The notes beneath the pieces were generated by a model. That model worked only from the letters and a program-made list of their open reading frames with translations. It made no database searches and was not told the origin of the DNA. From assembly GCA_030272585.1 (NCBI GenBank), contig BSYQ01000001.1, positions 4,030,001 to 4,094,000 on the forward strand: 64,000 nt of DNA, written 5' to 3'. Below are positions 22,994 to 34,023 of this stretch, one piece after another. The stretch comes from Bryopsis sp. KO-2023 (lineage: Eukaryota; Chlorophyta; Ulvophyceae; Bryopsidales; Bryopsidaceae). The translations under genes and the position numbers were made by a program. Position 1 is the stretch's first letter. Every line of letters starts with the position of its first letter.

Positions 22994-24885
22994 ACTCACA
23001 CAACTGAACGAAAAGAAAACAGACGTCGAGACAGGAAACCTGGATTTTCGCGTGTTGGTTGACTGTGAGGTGGCGCAACTTTTTGACAAATTTGTCACAC
23101 TTCCTTGGAAAGTGGATGATCGAGAGTGCCAGTTTCGAGAGATACTGTTTTTTGCTCATTTATATCCCCAGGTGATTTTTCGTCATGGAGCAGAGCTTGC
23201 GATGTTCGTTTGTTCGATTGTATGTTCTGGCGGCCCAATCTCGCTAGGGATGGTTTAGATGGGTCAAAGGAGAAACTCAGGGGCATCAAATAGAGCCAAC
23301 CTCCCCATTTGCTCAACACGCCAAAACCCGAGTTGGTTTGACCAAGGCTTTCTAAGAAACGTTCAAGAAGCAAAAAAATAAGCATGCCGAATCAAGAACG
23401 CCCTCTTCCGCACACCCGACTGTTTCGTTCACCATCGTGGACAATATAATAGCAACGTACACACTCAAGGGTATACAATACAATGTCGCCCAGGTTGCTT
23501 TTGACCTGGAATCAATCGATGTTCTTATTTTCCAAGCAGACATTTCCCCCACTCGCCCAGGCGCACGTTATCGCCACAAAGAGGAAAAAGCTGCACCAAG
23601 CAACAAAAGAGTAGCCACAATATAAAGGTTCTTTCCCTCGTGGACCACCAGCTCCGGTCTTGGTCAAGAATTGCTCACCATTATTGAGGAGGGGGTGCTT
23701 CTCAATGGTTCAATGTGTTCCCAGCTTGGCATATTTTGAAAATCAGGGATCTTAAGGCACTTTCTGTTGAGGTCTATATGTATTATTGAGGTTAGCTTTG
23801 GCGCTATTTGCCCTCTGCTTGCATGTTGCATGCAAACCACACCAAGAAATGATTTCTGTCGAGATGTGCAAATGCAAGGTTGTCAGCACTGTTAATCCAA
23901 GGACTTTTTGATTGGGAAACTGGGTTCAACCACTCACTTGTTCTTGGATGAGGTGATTGTTTGGGGAGGAAATTGTTTGCAATGTGTAGCTGTTTTGTTT
24001 CACATCATCTGGGTTTTTCCTGCACGAATGCATCATCGATTTTTGTTTCAAACAATTTAATGCCACACTGCCATCAAGGACAACAGGATCAAACTTTTTA
24101 GAATTTTTGAGGGTGCGCGGGATGTTGTGTTGTGGTGAATTATTTTTGGTTTGGTTTGGTTTGGTTTGTGGTGAATGGCCATGTTTCAATGAGAGAAAGC
24201 AAATCCACCCCCTCTGTGTTTCATTCTTTTGACCAGTTTTGGTTGAACAGCAACTTCCACAGGTCTTTCAGTACACAATTTGCATTTTATTTTGTATGTT
24301 CCTTACTTTTTCTCACTTTCTGAAGCTCTTACGTGGTGGTGCTTTTGTGGAAAGCAAGGAAAAAATGAAGAATGGTGATCATACATGTTGTTGAATTCTC
24401 ATGATTCTGCCTCCATTCCCCAGCAACATATCGCTGACTCGAATTTGAATTCGTTATTGCTTGATTCTCATGTCCACCTTGTTTTGTAAAAGTTGCTTAA
24501 AAAGTTGCAGTATGCTGGTGGAAGTGGGAAATCTTCACAAGCCAGAGCGATTGATTGCAATGTTGATCAATTTCTCTTTTTCAACCCATGTTTATTCGAT
24601 TGGACTGACCCACAATTCCAAGAGCTTGAAATATTTCACTGCTACAGCAAAAACAAATGCCATTGCCAACATCACAAATCCCTCCCCCCCCCTCTCCCCC
24701 TTGGCTGATGATTCCTGACCATCTCAATGCAGCTTATCACATTTTATAGAAATCCCCTTGATAGAAAAAAAATTCACCCACAGGCGGCAATCCTCCTCTG
24801 AAAATAACCTGCCTTGCCTGATTTCTAACCCAAATTGCAGAAGAAAAAACCCACAGGAACAAAAAAAATGGTTGCAAGAAGCAAA
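22994..24885. other. Intergenic, no gene seen
   Basis: About 1.9 kb upstream of the SUVH-like gene and downstream of the BAG gene. It is AT-rich, with short GGTTT-type runs near 24150. Frames up to about 85 codons have no motif or phase-consistent partners. The SUVH-like promoter is expected near 23.0-23.3 kb. Confidence 0.5.
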
Positions 24886-26538
24886 TCAGCCCCCCACTTG
24901 GCCCGATTGCAACGCCGCCTCCACTCTGTCACACAGTTGGTTGATGTACTTTATTACGGATCGCCTCAATTCCCTCGTTTCACCTGGCATCATGAACGAG
25001 GCTTGGTTAGGTCAACTTTTTATGCAATATCAGGACAACGAATTCTTTCTGAAGCGACCATATCATGAGACAAAAAGCGCAGGTACGCTTCCCTGTTTTT
25101 CAAACAAGTGAATGAAAACGCTCCAGGAAAAAACCAACCTACCCCTGCTCTCCACCGAAAAAAAAAAAAAAAAAAAAAAAAAGATACTCCTACAGAACCA
25201 AAATAACACCGCACCTGATACTTCCAGCCCGTCCAACACCTCCAGCTTTTGAGTCAGGAGATGCACAATGCCTCTGGGATTTGTCGAACCAAACCCTTCC
25301 TTCAGTCCAGTTTCTACCTGCACCACCGCCGGAAGAGTTTTTCCACCCAGACCTGACAAACCTCTATGACGCGTCAAAAAGCAAAAAGCTGTCGCATGAC
25401 AATCACCTTCTTTTCGAAGTCACCCACTTCCTCCTGGATTTTTCTGAGAGTCCGCTTCACCGGATCTTCAGCAGCTGCTTGAGCATCCCGTAGTTTTTTG
25501 GCGGCATCTGACGCCATTGCTTGGCTCCGTTGATAGGCCTCGGTTTCCAGGATGTGGATTTTTGCACCTGTTTCACACAGAATCTTACAGTAAATTTCTC
25601 AAGACTCCACACACTCCGCACTGTCCAATTGGAATTTCTGGTCGCAGCAAATGCAGACAATTGCACTGCCATTTTGAAAGGCCATCTTGCTGGCGATGAA
25701 AAAACACAGCCTATGTCTTTCGACCTCCCCAACCCCTCTCTTCCCTTTAAAAAAAAAAAAACACTTTTATGCATCGTGGATAACTGAACGTTTTCAGCCA
25801 TCCAAGAATTTTGTTTTCCCAACAGCAAGCCTCACCATCTTTGAAACCAGCATCACTCAAGCTGCCTTCATCCGCCAAAAGTTTGCCTCGGTATCTGTGA
25901 AACCCAAGCCGCCCATTTCATGATTCGTCCTGCACAAACAGGTCCGCCCTATGACACCAACTTTTCCTCTTCTCCGAATAAAGAGAAAATCAGGGTCATA
26001 TCTTTTCTTCCTTTCTTTTTATGCATGCGTATTTTTTCAAAACACACACAAATCTAAAAATATCATCAAACACATATACCCGAACCCCCCGCCCCCCCTT
26101 CTAAAAATTTCCCTTGTTTACCCTTTTTTTCAGAGGATTCAGAGAAATTTCTCCTTTGATTTTCAAACTTTTTTGTCTCCGATGCCGAAAACTGAAGGTA
26201 GGAATCGTTCAGATAATTGGAGTATGAATTCAGGATTCATACACACCACCTAATGGTGAATTTTCCCATCACATTTTTCAACTCACAGCAGCTTCAGTTG
26301 ATCTTCAGGAAGTCCAGAAAATTCCGCAGCAATTCCCTGCAAAACCCCCCGAAAACACGCTCGATGAAGCACCATGCAGCATTTTTCAGCACCCGGACCT
26401 TGACTTTCAACGAGCCGGGAGTCGGTTCGCTGAACTCCACACGCAGGGAAACGGATTCACCTTCAGTTTCCCGCACTGCGCGTCTCCATCCACAGCGACT
26501 TGTTTCGCTTTCAGCTTGTAGGTCAGCTTGGCAATCAT
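24886..26538 (-). CDS. BAG-family Hsp70 co-chaperone (ubiquitin-like + BAG)
   Basis: BAG proteins bind the Hsp70 ATPase domain and promote nucleotide exchange. Six exons join in phase to give about 182 residues: 26461-26538, 26287-26336, 25836-25894, 25407-25567, 25215-25317, 24886-24983. The ubiquitin-like domain is complete: MIAKLTYKLKAKQVAVDGDA, then GLPEDQLKLL, YRGKLLADEGSLSDAGFKDG and AKIHIL (residues 1-75). The BAG three-helix bundle follows: KRTLRKIQEEVGDFEKK, LLTQKLEVLDGLEVSG, ETRELRRSVIKYINQLCDRV. The layout and size match short plant BAG1-4-type proteins without their long C-terminal extension. The start is the first ATG of the UBL strand. It is divergent from the PPPDE gene, with 608 bp between start codons. 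Confidence 0.88.
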
Positions 26539-27146
26539 AACTCCGACGACTCTCTAGTGCTTCCCTACGTCCTTTTTCGAAAGTTGGTATGTGTTCGAGG
26601 TTCAAGAAATACCACTCGCGTTTTTCAATATTTTGCCGATATTCAGGTATTCGACGAGCGAACTTTCGTCCTTCTCAATAAAAAGAATTCAGTCTTGCGC
26701 GCGTTTTTCTTTTTGTTTGGCCTTCCGTTTTTCCCTGAACTCTTCAGGCGATTCTAGAAATGATCGGACAGATCACATGATGAGGAGTCACAGTGCAGTG
26801 GAATCCCTTATTCGAAATTCGCTGGACGATTTCGTTGCTGGAGTGGCGAGGGTTCGTTCGTTGGTTTCTGTAGGCAGTTTTGGTGTCGGCCCCTAGCTTC
26901 TGAGCTGCAGGTTGGGGGGGGGGAGACGATGACTGAAAAACAAAAACGAAAAAAACACAACGCGCGTACGACACGTGTACCTTGCCAAGAATTTAACTGT
27001 ATTGATGCTTCCGACGAAAATTCGCGTCTTCAAACAACATTTCTGTTGTGCGAAAGCTGACGGAGTTCGGCCTTTCTGTAAACCTTAGGGAAATTCGTTC
27101 GTCGGGAGACGCACTATCGTGCGGGCTTCCTTCGACGCGTAGAAAT
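26539..27146. promoter_or_regulatory. Shared divergent promoter region (BAG / PPPDE)
   Basis: The 608 bp between two opposite start codons must contain both 5' UTRs and promoters. I see no clear TATA box in a fixed position. Sequence close to the PPPDE start is CG-richer than surrounding introns. No individual element is claimed. Confidence 0.45.
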
Positions 27147-29109
27147 ATGGTGTCCCTTTCCAAATACGCGCCCAACACGGTGAAGCTCAACGTGTACGAC
27201 CTATCGGAGCAGAACAACCTGCTGTATTGGCTCGGCTTTGGAGTCTTCCATACCGGAGTTGAAATCTTCGGCGTGGAATACGCTTACGGAGGTAGCTGGA
27301 TAGCCCGAATCCCGTTCTTTGATATTTGATTCGCCCTTTTGACGAGACTCGCTGACGTAAACGCTCGACGTCGCTGCGCTCGGGCGTCTTCGTGCGCTGC
27401 TGCACGGTACGTGACGTTCGTCCAAATTCGTTATCGAATCAACCGAGGGGTTTCTGTCCTGTTGCTTTTTCAGGTCACGACTATGAGGCTTCTGGTGTGT
27501 TTGCTACTGAACCAAGGAAACCCCCCGGCCCAGGTATTCTCATCCTGAGGGTGTTATTTCCAATCTTTCCTGGGAGTATTATTTTCAAACTTTGCTTAGG
27601 GTGTTGTTTCCAAGCCCAAACATATTGTAAACATATTCCCCTTGCAATTTTGTTAAACAGCTTAATTGGCCAGCCAATGACGAATTATTTGACCAACTTT
27701 GGCTGTTTTAATGCCAGAATTTTTCCTCATCACGATTTCTCCACCTTTGGAGTTTATCACGGGATTTCAAAATTGCCACAGTCTCTTTTTCATTTTAGAA
27801 ACAAAAGAAAAAACTGACGAGCTGATGCGATTTTTTGCCATGCAGTTGAATTTCGGGAAAGTGTAATTATGGGGGAGACCGACCTCTTGCCGCAGGAGGT
27901 CAGGCAACTGGTCGTGAAAATGGGGAAAGGTTACAAAGGGAACAGATACCACTTACTTCAAATGAATTGCAACCATTTCGCCAGCGATTTGTGCAAGAAC
28001 CTGACCGGGAGAAGAGCTCCTTCCTGGGTGGGTTTCCCTTCCATTTCGGAAACTGAAATGAGATTTGTAATGCAATATATGGAAAAAGCTTGAATGCTGC
28101 TTGGGAGCATAGAGTTGCAAAAAGTCGAAAGGCACTCTGCGCAGCTGGTTACGTGAAAACGAAGGAGGGGCGTCATTGCAATCTGCAATGTCCAGTGTCT
28201 GTGCATGGATGTGTTTCTTGAGGGAAACGTGGGTTGTATGTTATACAGAGATTGGAAATTGGATGAAACTAATGCATCTGGTGGTGGTCTTTTTTGTTGC
28301 ACCAGGTAAATCGATTGGCTGGACTTGCAGTTTTGTGCCACTGCCTCCTGCCAGCAACTTGGGTTCCACCCTTAACAACGCCATCACAATCGCCAGACGA
28401 TGCTGGTCAGTTGCTTTTTTTTTTTTTTTTTTTTAATTTAACCTATATGTTCAGTTGTTGTGGATACTGTTTCCCTCTTTTCCAGTGGATTGTGAAAATC
28501 TCAGCCGATATTTTCTGAAATACCTTCCTGGAAACATGAGACCAGATGTTCTTCTGTGTTTTTCCCCAAGGCAAATTTATGTATTTAATTAAAAAAGTCC
28601 ATGAAATTGTAATATTTTAGAGTTTTGTTGTTGCTGATATCTGCTTGGTGAAATCTGAAAAGAGTAAAATAATATCGCAGAATACACATGTTTTTGTATT
28701 TTTGTTAATTTTTGTTTTATGTTTTTTCTCAAAACAGATATGAGAAAACATGCCTTTCCACCATCTCTACCTTGACATAGTGCATTTTAAAAATGCTTGT
28801 ATTGTATTGAAAAATACATAGTATTTTATTATTTTATGTGTCTTTAAAAAACCTTTTTTTTTTTTAAGAACAAGAATTGTGACAGATTTATTGTCAAAAT
28901 ATCCCCATCACACTTTGAAGTGAGTTTGGATTCTCAGTGTCGAAGATGCCTGCGGTGTAATGTTTCATTCAGAAATCTTGAGGGGACCCCGACCGGACGA
29001 ACACAGCACTCTGTTGAATGCTCCCAGGTCTGACGCATACAGAGGGGTCGACATGATTTCCGACGAGGAGGTGGATGTACAAGTGAGTCAGACCAGCAGG
29101 AGATCATAG
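27147..29109 (+). CDS. PPPDE (deSI-like) peptidase domain protein
   Basis: PPPDE/DESI proteins are papain-fold thiol peptidases, some acting as deSUMOylases or de-ubiquitinases. Five exons in phase: 27147-27291, 27474-27533, 27846-28027, 28306-28405 and 28973-29109, about 207 residues. Motifs: VKLNVYDLSEQNN, the catalytic His in GVFHTGVEIFGVEYAYGG, GHDYEASGVFATEPRK, FRESVIMGETDL, and the catalytic Cys in YHLLQMNCNHFASDLC, followed by VNRLAGLAVLCHCLLP. The last exon encodes RPDEHSTLLNAPRS and an acidic DMISDEEVDVQ, like the tails of plant deSI-like proteins. An alternative terminal exon starting at 28486 is also in phase and would end at 28592. I prefer 28973-29109 because its tail matches the family. 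Confidence 0.87.
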
Positions 29110-30445
29110 CCAAGCTGATCCACCTCCGAGATGGACTTCGAAAGATTTCCCCCCCCTGGAAATTTGTAAAAAGTAAACGAGGAGAAAGGGGTCACTTTCA
29201 AGACAACAGCAACAGCAAAGGGAAAAAAAGTTCATGGATGTATCTTATGCAGGAGAGGGGGAGCATTCCTTCGGCGCGATTGTTATTTTTTTGCTGACCG
29301 GATGGTGCAATTTTTAGGTAGCGACAGCGGGGGGATAAAGAGTGGGGTGGAAAAACATGTATTTCTTATCAAGTTGGCAGTGTGTGTGAGGCGGGGGGGG
29401 GAGCAGGATTTGAGTGAGGGTGCAGTTGAGAGCGAAATTTGGCGGTGGCCCAAGATTCTTCATGTTCTGGTCGCTGTTTGAGTGTTGTTGAGCTACTCAA
29501 GGTGCTCAGTAGATAATTTTCGAATAATGTGGGTTGTTTTTTGCAAGGTCACCGGCGGTCGGTCCGCATGGTGTTCTGTGAATTACCCACCAAAGAGGGA
29601 GAAGTGTTATGTTCGGGGGTTATCTTTTTTTCTTTTTCTTTACCTTCCTTTCTTTGTTTCAATGATTCGTCAACCTAGGTTTTTTGCTTTTTTTTGTGTC
29701 TGGGGCCTTTGAATGGGGCTGCAGTTGCTTGCAGCAACGTGTGCAGATTTGACTTCCCTTCACCGATTCCAGGGTAAATTGTCCTTCGTTTTCAAGAGAC
29801 TTCAGGTTTTGTGGGGGGCACTTCTAGTTGGGCTACGTGTTTCAATGTACATTGGAAGGGTGGATCTTGAACCAGTAACTTGATTTGGTGCTTTGTGGGG
29901 GTTGTGATTTCTGCCAGAACATGGAGACATGTATTTCACCCGAATTGATTCCGGAGCAGTCGGAGATACTCCGAGCTTGTTACTGTGTATCGCTTCCCTC
30001 GCAATTTTTCCCTCCTCCTAAAAGTTCCAGCGCCAGCGACCATTGCAAGGCTCGTCAGGAGAGGAAAACTGATGAAGATGGACGTTTATTCTCGTACCAC
30101 CAACCGCATATGCTCCTGGACTCGAGAAAGAAAGAAAGAAAGAAGCCTGAGGAAAACACAATCGCGCCGACAAACTACGAAGCTTGACGATCGGATGGAG
30201 TTTGGATGGCCGCTGCGTCTCAGAAACGAAAACACCGCAGATCCGCGTGAATCCCCATCGCTTTTCGATGCCAGAAACACCGAGATGTGACACGTTGTGC
30301 TCCACTCAGTCTCACAAGTGTTCTTGTGAAAGGGCATGTCATCTCATCCCATTCCTGTCCCAAAAAAAAACGAACGGGAGTTTGGTGGGGTACATGTGAA
30401 GGAGGGTTTGCTGTCAACTGTTGAGTTGCTGGGGAGACGATCGGG
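29110..30445. other. Intergenic, no gene supported
   Basis: Low-coding sequence with G-runs and T-rich stretches. A 100-codon frame at 29885-30187 and overlapping frames near 30.0-30.4 kb have no recognisable motif. The right end must hold the promoter of the LRR gene. Confidence 0.5.
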
Positions 30446-32530
30446 ATGAATTCTACATTTGTTTTTGTTTTCGGGGTGGCGTTGTTTGCGTCTGCGTGCG
30501 CGCAGGAGCAGAAAAAGTTGGTGGCCCTCCCTGCGCACGACTTCGAGAACGGAACTGATTTCGACAATCTTTTAAAGGGACGCCCTGTTATCGGCACCGT
30601 CGAATTGGGGGAGCCTCGCTTGCTGCGTTTCGGCATTCTCCCATCCGATGAGGGCGAGTTTCCGAATGCGGTCGTCACGCTCACAACCACTAACGCTCAC
30701 GGAGACGCGGACTTGTTTTGCGCTCCGTGGGTTTACTTGAGGAGGGCCAACCGTTTGCCAGGTCGCCGCTTTCACGTGTGGAGGTCGATTCATAGCCAGG
30801 ACCAGGACTCGATATTTTTATCTTCCAAGTCCGCGGAGTACCAAGATGCCTTGGTGGAGTTGGACACCTCCAGTGACGGAAAAAACTCAACGGCGCTAGC
30901 AGCGGCGTTCGCTTGTTCCGTCGCTGGCGAATCCAACACTCCTTCCGAGTTCGAGTTCGAGCTGGACGTGAGCTTTAACGAGCACAAGTTGGTGAAGGAA
31001 GAGCAAAAAGCCATGAAGTCGATCTACAAAAAGTGCTGCACCGGCGAGAGCTGCTTGAGGTGGCTGAGACACACGGGAAACATCACGGAAAGGGTCGAAA
31101 TCGACGACACAGAAATCGAGCTGGACTTTTGCCATCGGTACGGGAGCGTGTGCACGTCTCAAGGAAGGCTCAAAAGGTTGGATATGAGGGGTTACAACTT
31201 GACTTGCCCCTTCCCGGTGGAGGAATTGGCCAAAATGGAGTCGCTTGAAAAACTGGACTTGGATAGAAATCAGTTGGAGGGGGACGTTGGAGAGATTCTG
31301 GCAGGCCTGGCAGGGTTGAAAAAGCTAGTACACATCAGCTTGGGCGATAATGACATTTCTGGGACGCTCAGTTCTCCTTCCGAGGCTTGCGATTTGTTCG
31401 AAGGGGGACTGCAGTTCATAAATTTGAGGGCCAATCGCATCAACGGAAGGGTGCCCTCGTGCATGCTGGCCAGTCCCAAGCTTCGAGAATTTCACATGAG
31501 CCGGAATTCGCTGTTCGGGAAGATTCCGGATGTGATCCCTGAGGGCTCCGACCTGGAAGCGATTTCTCTGACGACGAACCGACTGTCTGGCAGCATTCCG
31601 AAGTCGTTTGCCAATGCAGAGCTGCTACGATATGTTTTCCTCTCGAAGAACAGGTTCAGCGGTCAAATCCCTGACGCACTGGGAGCGCTGCCTTTCATGG
31701 AAACCCTGGATCTCTCCAACAACAAATTCGCTGCGCTTCCTGATGCCTGGACAGACCCAGAATGGACCCCTCCAGAAACACTCAGGCGTGTGAGTGTCGC
31801 CTCTAATTCGATCAAGGACGAATTTCCTGGACCATTGGGCAAAGCAGAGAATCTCGGTACCTTGGACATCTCAGAAAACTCCATCCATGGGGAGTTGGTC
31901 ATCGAGGAAGGCTCGTTTCCGAGCACCATCAATTTTAATGCATCTTTCAACGAAATAGAGGGCACCATTCCGGAGGCGGCAGCAGGGATGGGAGTTTTCC
32001 AGCCCATTCCATTGACGCTGGGCGAATTCCCTAGGTTTGACGTTCGATCGAACAAAATGTCTGGCGAAATTCCTGCCTTTTTCTACCCCAACGTCACCGG
32101 TTCGATCGCTTTCAGAGGAATTCACCTGGAAGACAACGAATTCACCTGCCGATCTCCGGATGACCTCCAGTACATTTTTGAACTGGAGTGCAATCCCGAC
32201 CCCGCTGGCTACGAAGACCAGGTGGTTGTGGAATTGACCGGACAACCGGACATCGAAAAGAGGAGCGAATCATCTTCCTCCAAGAAGTCGTCAACTGGCA
32301 AGATATTGCCAGCAGTGCTCGGTTGCCTTGCTGGGGTTGTAATTGTGGCTGCGATTGTTGCGGTTATCGTCATTCGCCGGAAAAAGAATAAGAGAATGGC
32401 ACATGTGATTTATCCAAAGGATGGCGATGTGGAAATTGGTGGGGTGGCGGCTGCACCCGACACTGAACCCAACGCCGAAAATGGGCAAGACAATGACAGG
32501 ATTCTCCCTGCAGACAGTGTCAGGAGCTGA
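30446..32530 (+). CDS. Leucine-rich repeat membrane protein (receptor-like protein without kinase)
   Basis: One uninterrupted 694-codon frame. Residues 1-19 form a signal peptide (VFVFGVALFASACA). About 20-215 is a Cys-containing N-terminal region without clear homology. About 220-570 holds plant-type LRRs, e.g. LEKLDLDRNQLEGDVGEIL, LEAISLTTNRLSGSIPKSFA, METLDLSNNKF and LGTLDISENSIHGEL, carrying the L-x-G-x-I-P signature of extracellular LRRs. N-glycosylation sequons (e.g. NFNAS, NVTG) fit an exported ectodomain. A Ser/Lys linker leads to a TM helix (AGVVIVAAIVAVIVI) and a basic stop-transfer (RRKKNKR). The cytoplasmic tail is short (about 60 residues) and has no kinase. It could be a co-receptor or cell-surface adaptor. 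It is intronless, unlike almost every neighbour. Confidence 0.9.
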   Translation: MNSTFVFVFGVALFASACAQEQKKLVALPAHDFENGTDFDNLLKGRPVIGTVELGEPRLLRFGILPSDEGEFPNAVVTLTTTNAHGDADLFCAPWVYLRRANRLPGRRFHVWRSIHSQDQDSIFLSSKSAEYQDALVELDTSSDGKNSTALAAAFACSVAGESNTPSEFEFELDVSFNEHKLVKEEQKAMKSIYKKCCTGESCLRWLRHTGNITERVEIDDTEIELDFCHRYGSVCTSQGRLKRLDMRGYNLTCPFPVEELAKMESLEKLDLDRNQLEGDVGEILAGLAGLKKLVHISLGDNDISGTLSSPSEACDLFEGGLQFINLRANRINGRVPSCMLASPKLREFHMSRNSLFGKIPDVIPEGSDLEAISLTTNRLSGSIPKSFANAELLRYVFLSKNRFSGQIPDALGALPFMETLDLSNNKFAALPDAWTDPEWTPPETLRRVSVASNSIKDEFPGPLGKAENLGTLDISENSIHGELVIEEGSFPSTINFNASFNEIEGTIPEAAAGMGVFQPIPLTLGEFPRFDVRSNKMSGEIPAFFYPNVTGSIAFRGIHLEDNEFTCRSPDDLQYIFELECNPDPAGYEDQVVVELTGQPDIEKRSESSSSKKSSTGKILPAVLGCLAGVVIVAAIVAVIVIRRKKNKRMAHVIYPKDGDVEIGGVAAAPDTEPNAENGQDNDRILPADSVRS

Positions 32531-34023
32531 AACCCAGATTTTGTTTTTTGAATTCTTTTTTTCTTTTTTTTTATATTACGATTGCAAATGAGTATGCAGG
32601 GTCGACAGGGGGAAAAGGTGTCGCGAAAAGAAAGAAAGAGGGTCCATGCCCCGTAATGACATGTATTTATTTCTTAAGCAAATAGTTGGTCGATGAGGGG
32701 GGGGGGAAGCTCTAATTTCCGACGTAATGGATAAGTTGCCGCTTTGACAACAGTGTACAGGTTGTGTGAATGAAAAAAGAAAATAGGATTAAGGTTTTTT
32801 GAGGGGCATGGAATGGGGTGAGGGTGGCAATTAAGGTTCAGTATGTGAAAAATATCCAGCATGTCCTCAGTGATGGGGAAATCAATGCACCTAAGTTGGA
32901 TGAAGCCCAAAAATATCCATTTAGGGGGGAATGATTTTTTGATATTATGCTTCCGGATGGAAACAACGGGCAATGTTTAGGATTTTGGGGGAAGGGGGGG
33001 TTGTTGACCAGCAGCTGTTGGTGCCGTGTCAAAATAAGACGCTACATGGTTTTGTTACCCGCTGGTGTCGTCGGGCAACCTTTCTTTTTTGGGGGAAGGT
33101 AGTGTCATCGTGAAGGGTGCAGGGGAAGCTTCTTTGTAAAAGTACTATGGATTGGAGTGTCAGGAAGTAATTTTCAAGAATTAATCTTTTGTTATCTTTT
33201 GCACCAGTTTCCGATGTGTTGTTTTTTCCGAAGTCCAGTGCAGTATAGCACACAGTTCACAGCAAAACAAACCAAGACGCACATGGAACCCCACTTCCAA
33301 CAAGTATGTTTCAGTTTCCCTCTCTTTTTTATCAAGCTAAATATCTTGTATACCTCCCCACTGCTCGCCACACTTCTCCACAGTCATCAACACTGAACAC
33401 TTACTTGCATTTTCATCACCCTGTTCTTTAACTCAACAAATATTTGTCGAGTTAACATTAATGTTACTCCTCAAAGAAAGTGTCTCAAAAATGGAGCACC
33501 ATTAGTGGTTTTAAAGAACGCGAAACAGGAGATTGGGGGAGTGGCCGCCAACATCGTTAGTGTTGGACTGTGCTTCCATTTTTGTTTTTTTGTTTGCTTG
33601 CTGGGACAAATATAGCAGCCAAGCATGCTAATGTTATGAAGCGGCATGCAAACTCAAGACAGGCCACACGGGGGAACCACTGGCGGAATCGTGCACTGGT
33701 GGATGTCGAGGCTAGATTGGATAGTTTCGTCTGAAATATGTACCCAGCAGCGGTATGAATGAACATGTTTGTTCCAAAGTTCGCCAGGAGAGTGTGGCGC
33801 CTGGCTCTTGCAGCCACCGTTCCTCGTCTGTAATGCGGGCGATTGTGACGTAAAGCGGCCACGCGCAAGTCTGTGACAGCTGGTCCCCCAACCGCACATT
33901 TTGTGTATTCGCCGCCGAAAGCATATTCGCGGAATCTCCGCTCCAGATATTTCTAAGACAGTTGGCCTTCGCATTTCTCCACTGGTGCGTCGGACCGAAT
34001 TCGGGTGCCTTTGACGATCGATC
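32531..34023. other. Intergenic, no gene seen
   Basis: T-rich 3' flank of the LRR gene, then about 1 kb without coding evidence, then the promoter region of the phosphatase-like gene. Frames of 100-141 codons between 33557 and 34116 on the minus strand overlap one another and lack motifs. Confidence 0.5.

Noticed and set aside
25063..25377. Minus-strand frame running past the BAG exon into a poly-T segment
   Set aside because: The real exon ends at the donor near 25215; the rest translates a homopolymer intron.
30220..32488. Many minus-strand ORFs over the LRR gene
   Set aside because: Shadows of a long GC-richer coding exon; no motifs.
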